64,000 bases of DNA from JACOMY01 sp046233115. Its GTDB lineage: Bacteria > Pseudomonadota > Alphaproteobacteria > Kiloniellales > JACOMY01. Location: NCBI GenBank assembly GCA_046233115.1, contig JBJXHM010000007.1, positions 124,001 through 188,000 of the forward strand, in the 5' to 3' direction. Positions 52,634 through 61,268 of the stretch are shown here, in pieces. The position numbers were made by a program, and so were the translations under genes. Every line of letters starts with the position of its first letter. Positions within the stretch are counted from its first letter, which is position 1. Under the pieces are notes generated by a model. It was not told where the DNA came from and made no database searches. It saw nothing but the letters and a program-made list of their open reading frames with translations.

Positions 52634-54736
52634 ATGAGCAGTGTTGTGGGCTATGAGCGCGAGGGCGATGTCGGCCTGATCAAGGTGATGAGTCCGCCGG
52701 TGAATGCCCTGAGCCACGCCGTGCGCGAAGGCCTGATGGAGGCGCTGGCCGCCGGCTTGGCCGACCCCGAGGCCAAGGTCCTGGTGCTCTACGGCGACGG
52801 CCGGACCTTCATCGCCGGCGCCGACATCAAGGAGTTCGGCAAGCCCTTGAAGGATCCTGGGCTTGGCGAGGTCATTGCCGCCATGGACGAGTCGACCAAG
52901 GTCACCGTTGCCGCGATCCACGGCACCGCGCTGGGCGGCGGCCTGGAGACGGCGCTGGGCTGTCACTACCGCGTGGCCCTGCCCTCGGCCAAGGTCGGCC
53001 TGCCGGAAGTGAAGCTGGGCATCATCCCGGGGGCCGGCGGCACCCAGCGCCTGCCGCGCGTGGCCGGTGTCGAGGCCGCGCTCGGCATGATCACCAGCGG
53101 CCGCCACGTACCGGCCAAAGAGGCGCTGAACCTGGGCATCGTCGACGCCGTGATCGACGCCCCCGATGTCCGCGCCGCCGGCATCGAGTTCGCCCAGCGG
53201 GCGATCCAGGAGGAGCTTCCGCTGGTGCGCGTGCGCGACCGTCAGGACAAGCTGGAGGCCGCGCCCGAGCTCTTCGAGAAGTTCCGCAGCGACCTCAAGC
53301 GCCGCTCGCGCGGTCAGACCTCGCCGCTCGCCTGCGTCGATGCGGTGGAGGCCGCGGCTACCCTGCCGTTCGATCAGGGCCTGGCGCGCGAGCGCGAGAT
53401 CTTCGAGGGCTGCATGAACTCGCCGCAGCGCCCGGCCCTGATCCATGCCTTCTTCGGCGAGCGGGCGGTCTCCAAGATCCCGACCCTGTCCGACGAGGTG
53501 AAGCCGCGTCCGCTGGCGTCTGCCGCCGTGATCGGTGCCGGCACCATGGGCGGCGGTATCGCCATGTGCTTCGCCAATGCCGGCGTTCCGGTGACCCTGG
53601 TCGAGACCTCGCAGGAGGCGCTGGACCGCGGCCTCGGCCGCATCCGCGGCAACTACGAGGCCACCGCCAAGCGCGGCCGGATGAAGCCGGAGGCGGTGGA
53701 GACCCGCATGGGCCTGATCACCCCGGCGCTGGACCTGGCCGACGTGGCCGGCGCCGACATCGTGATCGAGGCGGTCTTCGAGAAGATGGAGGTGAAGAAG
53801 GAGATCTTCACCAAGCTCGACAAGCTGGCCAAGCCCGGTGCGGTGCTGGCGACCAACACCTCCTACCTCGACGTCGACGAGATCGCCGATACCACCGAGC
53901 GTCCGCAGGACGTGCTGGGCATGCACTTCTTCAGCCCGGCCAACGTCATGCGCCTGCTGGAGATCGTGAACGCCACCAAGACCGCGCCCGACGTGCTGCG
54001 CACCGCGGTGCAGGTCGGCAAGCTGATGGGCAAGGTGGCGGTGGTGGCCGGCGTCTGCGACGGCTTCATCGGTAACCGCATGCTGAAGTACTACCAGCGC
54101 CAGGTGAACTTCATGCTGGAGGATGGCGCCCTGCCGCAGCAGGTCGACAAGGCGATCACTGACTTCGGCTTCGCCATGGGGCCCTTCGCGGTGGGCGATC
54201 TGGCCGGCATCGACATCGGCTACTTCAACCGCCGGCGTGAGGACGCGACCCGCGATCCGGCCGAGCGCTATGTCGATATCGCCGACAAGCTCTACGAGCT
54301 GGGGCGGCTGGGCCAGAAGACCGGCGCTGGCTGGTACCGCTACGAGGAGGGCAACCGCAAGCCGATCCCCGATCCGGTGGTCGAAGAGCTGATCCTTGAG
54401 GCCTCCAAGCGCAAGGGCATCACCCGCCGCCCGATCTCCGACGAGGAGATCCGCGGCCGCGTGCTCTGCGCCCTGGTGAACGAGGGCGCCAAGATCCTGG
54501 AGGAGGGCATCGCCTTCCGCCCGGTCGACATCGACCAGGTCTGGATCCACGGCTACGCCTTCCCGTCGCATCAGGGCGGTCCCATGTTCTGGGCTGACGC
54601 CCAGGGCTTGGACAAGGTGGTGGCGATGATGGCGGACTACGCCAAGGACGACCCCAAGAACTGGCAGCCGGCCCCCTTGCTGAAGCGCCTCGCGGACGAG
54701 GGCAGCAGCTTCCAGGCCTGGAGCGATGCCAGGTAA
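52634..54736 (+). CDS. Bifunctional enoyl-CoA hydratase / 3-hydroxyacyl-CoA dehydrogenase (FadB/PimF-like)
   Basis: 700 aa. Residues about 1-190 form the crotonase domain with both catalytic acids, Glu105 (GGGLETALGCHYRVA) and Glu125 (LPEVKLGIIPGAGGTQ), and oxyanion glycines. Residues about 295-480 form the NAD-binding domain with GAGTMGGG (301-308), followed by the C-terminal 3-hydroxyacyl-CoA dehydrogenase repeats (NRMLKYYQRQVNFMLEDGAL, GWYRYEEGNRKPIPDP). It performs the two middle steps of beta-oxidation. Synteny with the PimC/PimD-like genes resembles the pim dicarboxylate locus. GGAGG precedes the ATG. Confidence 0.95.
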   Translation: MSSVVGYEREGDVGLIKVMSPPVNALSHAVREGLMEALAAGLADPEAKVLVLYGDGRTFIAGADIKEFGKPLKDPGLGEVIAAMDESTKVTVAAIHGTALGGGLETALGCHYRVALPSAKVGLPEVKLGIIPGAGGTQRLPRVAGVEAALGMITSGRHVPAKEALNLGIVDAVIDAPDVRAAGIEFAQRAIQEELPLVRVRDRQDKLEAAPELFEKFRSDLKRRSRGQTSPLACVDAVEAAATLPFDQGLAREREIFEGCMNSPQRPALIHAFFGERAVSKIPTLSDEVKPRPLASAAVIGAGTMGGGIAMCFANAGVPVTLVETSQEALDRGLGRIRGNYEATAKRGRMKPEAVETRMGLITPALDLADVAGADIVIEAVFEKMEVKKEIFTKLDKLAKPGAVLATNTSYLDVDEIADTTERPQDVLGMHFFSPANVMRLLEIVNATKTAPDVLRTAVQVGKLMGKVAVVAGVCDGFIGNRMLKYYQRQVNFMLEDGALPQQVDKAITDFGFAMGPFAVGDLAGIDIGYFNRRREDATRDPAERYVDIADKLYELGRLGQKTGAGWYRYEEGNRKPIPDPVVEELILEASKRKGITRRPISDEEIRGRVLCALVNEGAKILEEGIAFRPVDIDQVWIHGYAFPSHQGGPMFWADAQGLDKVVAMMADYAKDDPKNWQPAPLLKRLADEGSSFQAWSDAR

Positions 54737-54797
54737 GAGGGTGAGGGTGCGGTGAGGTCGTCTCGCCGCACCGAATCAACACGCTGGAGGAGCGGCC

Positions 54798-55994
54798 ATG
54801 GACCTGAGCTACAGCCCCGAGGAAGAGGCCTTCCGTGCCGAGGTGAAGGCCTTTCTCGCCAAGGATCTACCGCCCGCGGTGGCGGCCAAGGTGAAGGGCG
54901 GCAAGCATCTGACCAAGGCCGACCACCTGGCCTGGCAGGGTGCGCTGGCCAAGCGCGGCTGGCTCGCCCAGTCCTGGCCGAAGCAGTACGGCGGGGCCGG
55001 TTTCACCGCGGTGCAGAAGCACATCTTCGATGAGGAGGCGGCCCAGGCCGGCGCCCCGGTCATCGTGCCCTTCGGCGTCTCCATGGTGGCGCCGGTGATC
55101 ATGAAGTTCGGCACCGAGGAACAGAAGCGCCACTACCTGCCGCGCATCCTGAGCCTTGAGGACTGGTGGTGCCAGGGCTATTCCGAGCCGGGCGCGGGCT
55201 CCGACCTCGCCTCGCTCAGAACCAAGGCGGAGCGAGTGGGTGACCACTACGTCGTCAACGGCCAGAAGACCTGGACCACCTTGGGCCAGCACGCCAACTG
55301 GATCTTCTGCCTGGTGCGCACCGATCCCACGGCGAAGAAGCAGGAGGGCATCTCCTTCCTCCTGATCGACATGGCCACACCCGGCGTCACCGTGCGCCCC
55401 ATCATCCTGCTGGACGGCGACCACGAGGTGAACGAGATCTGGTTCGAGGATGTGAAGGTGCCGGCCGAAAACTTGGTCGGCGAGGAGAACAAGGGCTGGA
55501 CCTGCGCCAAGTACCTGCTGACGCATGAGCGCACCGGCATCGCTGCAGTCGGCCAGGGCAAGGCCATGCTGGCCCGCCTGAAGCGCATCGCCAAAGACCA
55601 GAAGAAAGGCGGCCGGCCGCTTTCCGAGGATCCGGCCTTCCGCCGCGAGATGGCGCAGGTCGAGATCGACCTGATGGCGCTGGAGATGACCAACCTGCGC
55701 ATCCTGGCCCAGACCCAGGCCGGTGGCGCGCCGGGGCCGGAAAGCTCCATGCTGAAGATCAAGGGCACCGAGGTGCGCCAGCAGATCAACGCGCTGACCA
55801 GGCGGGCGTTGGGCCCCTACGCGCTGCCCTTCGTCTCCGAAGCCTTGGAGGAGGGCTACAACGAGGCGCCGATCGGCCCCGACTACGCCAATCCCCTGGC
55901 CAAGGAGTACTTTAACAACCGCAAGATCACGATCTACGGCGGTTCCAACGAGATCCAGAAGAACATTCTGGCCAAGGCCCTCTTGGGTTTGTGA
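54798..55994 (+). CDS. Acyl-CoA dehydrogenase, PimC-like large subunit
   Basis: 398 aa. It resembles pimeloyl-CoA dehydrogenase large subunit and steroid-type FadE proteins: YSPEEEAFRAEVKAFLAKDL, WCQGYSEPGAGSDLASLRTK, GQKTWTTLGQHANWIFCLVR. Where ordinary enzymes have EGT near the C-terminus this one has YGGSNEIQKNILAKALLGL, so the usual catalytic Glu is replaced by Gly. Together with an adjacent PimD-like gene this suggests an alpha2beta2 heterotetramer, as known for Mycobacterium FadE pairs, where the active site is shared. GGAGG precedes the ATG. Confidence 0.93.
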   Translation: MDLSYSPEEEAFRAEVKAFLAKDLPPAVAAKVKGGKHLTKADHLAWQGALAKRGWLAQSWPKQYGGAGFTAVQKHIFDEEAAQAGAPVIVPFGVSMVAPVIMKFGTEEQKRHYLPRILSLEDWWCQGYSEPGAGSDLASLRTKAERVGDHYVVNGQKTWTTLGQHANWIFCLVRTDPTAKKQEGISFLLIDMATPGVTVRPIILLDGDHEVNEIWFEDVKVPAENLVGEENKGWTCAKYLLTHERTGIAAVGQGKAMLARLKRIAKDQKKGGRPLSEDPAFRREMAQVEIDLMALEMTNLRILAQTQAGGAPGPESSMLKIKGTEVRQQINALTRRALGPYALPFVSEALEEGYNEAPIGPDYANPLAKEYFNNRKITIYGGSNEIQKNILAKALLGL

Positions 55995-56001
55995 GGCGGC
56001 A

Positions 56002-57126
56002 ATGGATTTTTCCCTGAACGAGGATCAGCGGCTGCTGCAGGAGTCCCTGGGCCGCTTCCTGAAGGATGGCTACTCCTTCGAGCACCGTCAGGCCTCGGCC
56101 GGCTCGGCCGAGGGCTTTGACCGCACCACCTGGCAGGCCATGGCCGAGCTGGGCCTGCTGGCCGCCCCGCTCTCGCCCGAGCAGGGCGGGCTCGGCGGTG
56201 GCGGCGTCGACCTGATGGTGGTGATGGAGCAGTTCGGCAAGGCCCTGGCGGTCGAGCCTTATCTCGCCAGCGTGGTGCTCGCCGCCGGGCTGATCGAGGA
56301 GCTGGGCTCGGATGCGCAGAAAGAGGCGCTGCTGCCACCCCTTATCGAGGGCAAGCAGCTCTTCGCGCTGGCGCACGGCGAGCCCACGGCGCGCTACGAG
56401 CTCTCGCATGTGACCACCCAGGCCAACGAGGAGGGCGACGGCTGGCGCCTGACCGGGCGCAAGGCGGTGGTGCTGAACGGCGACAGCGCCGACTGCCTGC
56501 TGGTGACGGCTCGGAGCTCCGGCGAGCGGGAGGATGAGGAGGGGATCGGCCTCTACCTGGTGGCGGGCGACGCGCCCGGCCTGTTGCGCCGCGGCTATCC
56601 GACGGTCGACGGCTACCGCGCTGCCGAGATCGACCTGGAGGAGGTCCCGGCTGAGCCGCTGGGCCTGCCGGGCGCCGCCTTCCCGGCGCTGGAGCACGCG
56701 GTGGCGCGCGCCATCGTGGCGCTCTCGGCCGAGGCGGTGGGGGCGATGGAGGTGGTCTGCGAGACCACCTTGGACTATCTCAAGACCCGCAAGCAGTTCG
56801 GCGTGACCATCGGCAGCTTCCAGGTGCTGCAGCACCGCATGGTGGAGATGCGCATGGCCCTGGAGGACGCCCGCTCCCTGGCGATCCTGGCCGCCGCCAA
56901 GCTGACCGCCCCACGGCTGGAGCGCGAGCGTGCGGTCTCCGCCGCCAAGGCCGGCGTCGGCCGTGCTGCCCGCAAGGTGGCGGAGGAGGCGATCCAGCTC
57001 CACGGCGGCATCGCCATGACCTGGGAATACCCCCTCAGCCACTACGCCAAGCGCCTGATCATGATTGACCACCTCTTCGGCGACGCGGATCATCATGAGG
57101 AGCGCTTCGTGGCCTTGGGTGATTAG
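56002..57126 (+). CDS. Acyl-CoA dehydrogenase, PimD-like small subunit
   Basis: 374 aa, starts MDFSLNEDQRLLQESLGRFL. It has the acyl-CoA dehydrogenase fold with a divergent flavin-binding beta domain and a C-terminal LHGGIAMTWEYPLSHYAKRL and DHLFGDADHHEERF, the pattern of pimeloyl-CoA dehydrogenase small subunits. It is 7 bp after the large-subunit gene, and both are probably needed for one heteromeric enzyme. The stop overlaps the convergent TauE gene by 4 bp. A mutated copy of its 3' part occurs at 59480-59645. Confidence 0.92.
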   Translation: MDFSLNEDQRLLQESLGRFLKDGYSFEHRQASAGSAEGFDRTTWQAMAELGLLAAPLSPEQGGLGGGGVDLMVVMEQFGKALAVEPYLASVVLAAGLIEELGSDAQKEALLPPLIEGKQLFALAHGEPTARYELSHVTTQANEEGDGWRLTGRKAVVLNGDSADCLLVTARSSGEREDEEGIGLYLVAGDAPGLLRRGYPTVDGYRAAEIDLEEVPAEPLGLPGAAFPALEHAVARAIVALSAEAVGAMEVVCETTLDYLKTRKQFGVTIGSFQVLQHRMVEMRMALEDARSLAILAAAKLTAPRLERERAVSAAKAGVGRAARKVAEEAIQLHGGIAMTWEYPLSHYAKRLIMIDHLFGDADHHEERFVALGD

Positions 57127-57884
57127 GGTCCGCTGTAGAAGTAGTAGGCCGAGAGGGCGAAACCGAAGGCGATGACGACGGCCCGGAGCCGCTCGGGCCG
57201 GGCGCGGCGGCCGAGGTGGGCGCCGAGGTAGCCTCCGGCGGTACTGCCGACCATCATCGCCAGGGCGGCCGGCCAGGAGAGCGCGCCGCCCAGGCCGAAC
57301 ACCAGGATGCTGCAGAGGGTCAGCGCCACTGCCAGCAGGTTCTTCAGCGCATTCGCCAGGTGGAAGTCGCGGTAGCCCAGCATCTGCATCGCCGCCAGCA
57401 GGGTGATCCCGGCGCCGGCGCCGAAATAGCCGCCGTAGATCGAGAAGAAGAAGAGGATCGCCAGCGGGAAGATGTTCTGCTGGCCACGCTCCTCGCCGAA
57501 GCGGCGCAGCAGGGCCCGGCGCAGGCCGTCGGCGAAGAGGAAGAGCAGGGTCGCCGCCAGCACCAGGTAGGGAATGAGGAAGACGAAGAGGGCCTCGTCG
57601 CTGGCCAGCAGCAGCAGGGCGCCGGCCGTCGCACCGCCGCAGGAGATCGCGAGCAGGGGCCAGACCTCGCGCCCGACCTGGCGCAGCTCCTGCCGGTAGG
57701 CCGGTAGCGCGGCCAGGTTGCCCGGCAGCAGCGCCAGGAAGTTGGTCGCGTTGGCGGTCACCGGCGGCAGGCCGACGAAGAGCAGGGCCGGAAAGGTGAA
57801 GAGCGTGGCGCCGCTGGCCATGGCGTTCCAGGCACCGCCGAAGAGGCCCACCGTGACCAGCAGCAGGATCGAGTCGAGCGGCAC
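57123..57884 (-). CDS. TauE/SafE family sulfite/organosulfonate exporter
   Basis: 253 aa integral membrane protein with about eight hydrophobic segments. The two-repeat TauE/SafE organisation is visible: GLFGGAWNAMASGATLFTFP and ATNFLALLPGNLAALPAYRQ in the first half, IYGGYFGAGAGITLLAAMQM and ALKNLLAVALTLCSILVFG in the second. The family exports sulfite, sulfoacetate or related anions. It lies 3 bp behind a thiol-dioxygenase gene in the same operon, which fits export of sulfite formed from cysteine or mercaptopropionate sulfinate. Confidence 0.9.
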   Translation of the reverse strand: MPLDSILLLVTVGLFGGAWNAMASGATLFTFPALLFVGLPPVTANATNFLALLPGNLAALPAYRQELRQVGREVWPLLAISCGGATAGALLLLASDEALFVFLIPYLVLAATLLFLFADGLRRALLRRFGEERGQQNIFPLAILFFFSIYGGYFGAGAGITLLAAMQMLGYRDFHLANALKNLLAVALTLCSILVFGLGGALSWPAALAMMVGSTAGGYLGAHLGRRARPERLRAVVIAFGFALSAYYFYSGP

Positions 57885-57887
57885 GGG

Positions 57888-58475
57888 CTAGCGCGCGTCC
57901 TCGACGAAGCTCAGATCCTCCATGTGATAGTGGCTGAGTATCTTGCTGCCCGGGTCGTACTCCCGGCGCCGGCCCTGCCAGGCGAAGCCCTTGGCATAGA
58001 GGTGCAGGTGCATCAGCGGCCGGTCCCCCTCGGCATGGATCGCATGCAGGCCCTCGGGCATCACCGAGACGGCGGTCCCCGGCCTGACAGTGATCGTGGC
58101 CTTGTGCTGCGGCAACTGCTCTTGGTCCGGGTCCGCGACGTAGAGGTCGTGGGTCTCTTCGCCGGCGATGGCGGCGACGATGGCCCAGGAGCCGCCATGA
58201 TCGTGCGGCGGCGTCTGTTGCCCCGGCCGGCTGGCGTTGAGGTAGAGCGCATAGCCGCCGTCCGCCTCCTCGTGCACCAGGTAGCTGCGATCGAGCTGTG
58301 GCTCCGGCGGCAGCGGGAAATCGCTCTCCGGGAAGAGCTCGGCGCGGGCGCAAAGGGCCATCAGGGGCGCCTTGGCGGCCTCCAGACGCGCTGGGGTCGG
58401 TCCCTCGGCAAGCAGGATCTTGATCTCGCCGATCGTCGCCGCGATGGCTGCATCGCGTCGCTGTTTCAGGGTCAT
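57888..58475 (-). CDS. Cysteine dioxygenase-like (thiol dioxygenase) cupin protein
   Basis: 195 aa cupin. Likely iron ligands are H91 and H93 (PPHDHGGSW) and H144 or H147 (EGLHAIHAEGD). HLHLYAKGFAWQGRR follows and contains Tyr160, perhaps the equivalent of the catalytic Tyr of cysteine dioxygenase. It would convert a thiol (cysteine or 3-mercaptopropionate) into its sulfinate with O2. The Arg that distinguishes cysteine from mercaptopropionate enzymes cannot be assigned by eye. First gene of the unit with the TauE exporter, divergent from LysR. Confidence 0.82.
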   Translation of the reverse strand: MTLKQRRDAAIAATIGEIKILLAEGPTPARLEAAKAPLMALCARAELFPESDFPLPPEPQLDRSYLVHEEADGGYALYLNASRPGQQTPPHDHGGSWAIVAAIAGEETHDLYVADPDQEQLPQHKATITVRPGTAVSVMPEGLHAIHAEGDRPLMHLHLYAKGFAWQGRRREYDPGSKILSHYHMEDLSFVEDAR

Positions 58476-58535
58476 GAGGGGGCTTCCTTCGCTTGCCGTT
58501 GCTAACCGGACCCTAGGCGGCGGCTTGCAACAAGA

Positions 58536-58572
58536 AAAACGAATAGTCTATATGGTTGCCATGAGTTCGTTT
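58536..58572. promoter_or_regulatory. Inverted repeats at the LysR/thiol dioxygenase divergent promoter
   Basis: AAACGAA (58537-58543) and TTCGTTT (58566-58572) are exact inverted copies with 22 bases between. ATAG-T-CTAT (58543-58551) lies inside. They span the LysR start codons. LysR regulators typically bind such interrupted dyads between themselves and a divergent target gene, so this is a likely autoregulatory site. Confidence 0.45.
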
Positions 58573-59418
58573 AATGCTTCCGCCATCAGCAGCGATCTGC
58601 TGCGTAGCTTCGCCGCCGTCGCCGAGGCCGGCAATGTGACTCAGGCGGCGCGGGAAATCGGCCGCACCCAGTCGGCGGTGAGCCTGCAGATCCAGCGCCT
58701 GGAAGGACTGCTGAAGGTCCGGCTGTTCGAGCGCATCCCGCGGGGTGTGCGCCTGACCGAGGAGGGGCGGCGCCTGCTGCCCGCGGCGCGCCGCGCCCTG
58801 GTGGAGCTGGAGCGCGTCGGCAGCCTCTTCCTCGACCCGCTGGAGGGGCGGATCCGGGTCGGGATTCCGGACGATTACAACGAGGTCTTCTTTCAGAAGG
58901 CGCTGGCGCTCTTCTCGGCCCGGCACCGGGGCGTCGAGATCTTCGTGCGCTCGGGCTGCACCGCGGCCTTTCCCGAGGCGCTGCGGCGCGGGGAGCTGGA
59001 CCTGGCGATCTATTCCGCCGCGCCGCTGGAGGGCGAGCGTCCCTTCTTCGTCGAGCCGACCTACTGGGTGGCCGGCCCGAGCTTCCAGCCGGCGGCCGAC
59101 CAGCCGCTGCCGCTCGCGGTCTACGACCGGGACTGTCCCTGGCGCGATGCGGCGACGGCGGCGCTGGACCGCTCCGGCCTCGCCTGGCGCCCGGCCTATC
59201 TCAGCGCGAACTACACCAGCGTGAAGGCGGCGATCGCCTCGGGCCTGGCGGTGGGCTACCTGGCCCGCAGCGCGATCGAGCCCGACTTCCGCATCCTCGG
59301 CGAGGCCGAGGGCTTCCCACCCCTGCCCGACAGCCTGCTCTACCTGCTGAAGGGCGCCAAGGCGGAGCCCCCCGCCGTCCGCGAGATGGAGGCGGCGATC
59401 CGCGCGGCGGTTCAGTAG
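58552..59418 (+). CDS. LysR family transcriptional regulator
   Basis: About 288 aa. N-terminal winged helix-turn-helix: DLLRSFAAVAEAGNVTQAAR, EIGRTQSAVSLQIQRLEGLL, FERIPRGVRLTEEGRRLLPA. The periplasmic-binding-like effector domain follows (RIRVGIPDDYNEVFFQKALA). Start is either ATG 58552 or ATG 58561; neither has a clear Shine-Dalgarno sequence, and the frame upstream to 58372 is shadow. Divergent from the thiol dioxygenase/TauE unit, which it probably regulates in response to a sulfur compound (inference). Confidence 0.9.
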   Translation: MVAMSSFNASAISSDLLRSFAAVAEAGNVTQAAREIGRTQSAVSLQIQRLEGLLKVRLFERIPRGVRLTEEGRRLLPAARRALVELERVGSLFLDPLEGRIRVGIPDDYNEVFFQKALALFSARHRGVEIFVRSGCTAAFPEALRRGELDLAIYSAAPLEGERPFFVEPTYWVAGPSFQPAADQPLPLAVYDRDCPWRDAATAALDRSGLAWRPAYLSANYTSVKAAIASGLAVGYLARSAIEPDFRILGEAEGFPPLPDSLLYLLKGAKAEPPAVREMEAAIRAAVQ

Positions 59419-59479
59419 AGCCTGGACCGGGCGCGTATCGGTGGGATGGCGCTGAATAGCGGGTTGGGGTCTGTGTTGT

Positions 59480-59645
59480 GGTGGGTGATGGAGTGGGGCT
59501 GCGAGACCATCTTGGACTACCGCAAGATCCGCAAGCAGCTCGGCGGACCGATCGGCACCCCTCCAGCTACTGTGCCAAACGGCTGACGGTCATCGACCAC
59601 TTCCTTGGTGATGCGGGACATCATGAAGACAGGTTTGCGGGTTCG
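59480..59645 (+). pseudogene. Decayed, internally deleted copy of the PimD-like gene 3' end
   Basis: The stretch 59480-59561 (GCGAGACCATCTTGGACTAC and CGCAAGCAGCTCGGCGG) matches 56740-56818 of the PimD-like gene with scattered changes. After a junction near 59562, 59568-59645 matches its last part, 57038-57115 (ACTGTGCCAAACGGCTGACG against the parental YAKRL codons). About 215 bp between are missing. Frameshifts and stops remove any function. It marks a past duplication at the border of the AT-rich islet. Confidence 0.75.
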
Positions 59646-59785
59646 GGGGGAGTTCGTTGTGGTTCTGCTTTTAGAAATAAATTGATAAATACTATTTGAG
59701 AAATTTTGCGATGATTGCAGAAAAATTCAATTTACAAAATTGTAAGTTTATAATTTTCCGATTTTTCCAAGTAAACTTGGTGTAT
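59646..59785. other. AT-rich junction, no gene
   Basis: Base composition drops sharply at about 59670, from GC-rich to strongly AT-rich. No open frame with coding character was found before the stop of the membrane-protein gene at 59786. It probably includes that gene's transcript end and the left border of a horizontally acquired segment. Confidence 0.5.
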
Positions 59786-60898
59786 TCATGAATTATTTTC
59801 GGTGTTGATGGGTTTATTTTCTTTGGTGCCGGCCTCTAATTTATGGAGCTGCTCAGGAATCAGACGCTCGGAAAACCCGCCTAAAAAGGACCAGATCATG
59901 AGTTTTGCCATATTTAGATCAAAGTCAGGGCCATAGTTATCTTCAAGGTAAGGAAATAGTGGTTGCGCCGATTGCAAACCATTGATAGCAGAGGCGTTTC
60001 TTGCGCCGAGTTTGATGATTTCTAAGTCAGGAAAAATTGTGCCGTCAATCATCTTCCCTGAAATTGCAAAAAATAGAACCAGAGATCCAATTACCCCCAT
60101 CAAAATCCTTACGATTATGACTCGTGGTCTAAAGGAAAAATTGATTTCTTCATAATCTAGAGTCCTGTAATTCCATTGAAACGAAAATAGTCGACTTGAG
60201 AAGGCGCCTAAAGCTCCGAAGGTAATCGCAGTGATAAGCGGTTCATCATATCTATTTGGAAATATAGAGCTGTTGTAGATCGAAGAAAGTTCGAATATTT
60301 GTTCGTACAAAGTTATAAGAACAAGAATGGTAGCAGTTATAGCAATTGTCATAGAGGCATTTTTTCTGGCAAGCCTATTCATTCTATGTTTATTATATTC
60401 AGAATGTAAATCATTAAGAAGTGATATATATTCTGCTTTCATGAAGGAAACTCTTGATGTGTTTATAGATCCATCGTCTTTTTGTATGTGATCCCAGCTT
60501 CTTTGATATGATTGTACTGATTCTATTTGTAGAAGTATTGCTTCATTGTAGCGTCGTTTTGCTTCGTTTATAATAGTATCGGAATCTAGTATAGAAACAA
60601 GTAGTTTTTCCACTTCAAAAGCGCAATTCCAAGATCTTTTTGCGCCCATTTCGTTTACCTTCCGGCATTTTTTTAGAAGTTCTTTGATTGATGATGCTAT
60701 GTCTAAATACTCTTTGGTTGGTTCAATTCCATTTAATTGAAACTTTGCTGCGGTAAACTGTGCCTCTAACTTATTTAGATATGTCCAATATAGATCGATG
60801 TCTCTTGCTCGAGACTCTCGCCACCAAAGCATAGCGTTCCGCTTAATCGCTTCCCACATGGCAGTCTCTAGCTCCAAAAACGAAGATTTAGGTGTCAA
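59786..60898 (-). CDS. Low-GC membrane protein of unknown function
   Basis: 370 aa. Residues 1-175 are charged and helical, possibly coiled (NEAKRRYNEAILLQIESVQS). Four hydrophobic segments follow at about 181-204, 220-240, 258-281 and 332-346, the last as AKLMIWSFLGGFSERLIPEQ. That FxGGFSERLxP ending recalls other uncharacterised bacterial membrane proteins. The gene is strongly AT-rich and uses codons such as ATA and AGA that are rare in its neighbours, so it is recently acquired. Start is TTG 60898, 24 nt after the predicted transcription start; ATG 60859 is an alternative. No transposase or integrase is adjacent. Confidence 0.8.
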   Translation of the reverse strand: MTPKSSFLELETAMWEAIKRNAMLWWRESRARDIDLYWTYLNKLEAQFTAAKFQLNGIEPTKEYLDIASSIKELLKKCRKVNEMGAKRSWNCAFEVEKLLVSILDSDTIINEAKRRYNEAILLQIESVQSYQRSWDHIQKDDGSINTSRVSFMKAEYISLLNDLHSEYNKHRMNRLARKNASMTIAITATILVLITLYEQIFELSSIYNSSIFPNRYDEPLITAITFGALGAFSSRLFSFQWNYRTLDYEEINFSFRPRVIIVRILMGVIGSLVLFFAISGKMIDGTIFPDLEIIKLGARNASAINGLQSAQPLFPYLEDNYGPDFDLNMAKLMIWSFLGGFSERLIPEQLHKLEAGTKENKPINTENNS

Positions 60899-61268
60899 TC
60901 TATCATAAGCTACGCCCTATGGATTTCTAATAATACGCAAAATTCTTTGGTATGGTCAACCCCCCGGTGTTCCGTGGTGCGTGTGTATTTTGAAAGGTTG
61001 TGATCTTGGATTGAGAAGCCTGGTGAGAAAGGGCGCAGTGGGCAGGTCTTCGTAAGACGGCATTGTGCAGGGAGCGAGTCTTCCAAGAGAGAGCGCACTC
61101 GGCCAAAAGATGTTCGGACATGAGCAGCAGCTAGCTCTGCCGGCCCTGGCGGAAATCCAGCTCCGCCCTGCCAAGTCGAAGAAGCAGAGACGTGGCCTCT
61201 AAACTCGGTCAGAATACCAGTCCGCTGAAGTCGCGGGACCGCCCGTGCAGGTGCGTGGACACTCTGCT
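60899..61268. other. 370-bp intergenic region containing the islet border
   Basis: From about 60960 toward 61268 the composition returns gradually to GC-rich. A promoter for the membrane-protein gene occupies 60930-60959. The rest has only shadow frames on the minus strand without start signals or recognisable family resemblance. Confidence 0.5.
60930..60959 (-). promoter_or_regulatory. Sigma-70-type promoter for the low-GC membrane-protein gene
   Basis: On the minus strand, TTGACC (60959-60954), 18 bases, TATTAT (60935-60930). Close to the -35/-10 consensus, with a predicted start near 60922, 24 nt before the TTG at 60898. It resembles promoters of generalist bacteria more than the surrounding GC-rich promoters. 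Confidence 0.6.

Noticed and set aside
51824..54571. Minus-strand open frame of 915 codons
   Set aside because: Antisense of the SDR and FadB-like genes, which carry all catalytic residues.
55927..58353. Minus-strand open frame of 808 codons
   Set aside because: Mixes antisense of the PimD-like gene with another frame of the TauE and cupin genes; not a fusion.
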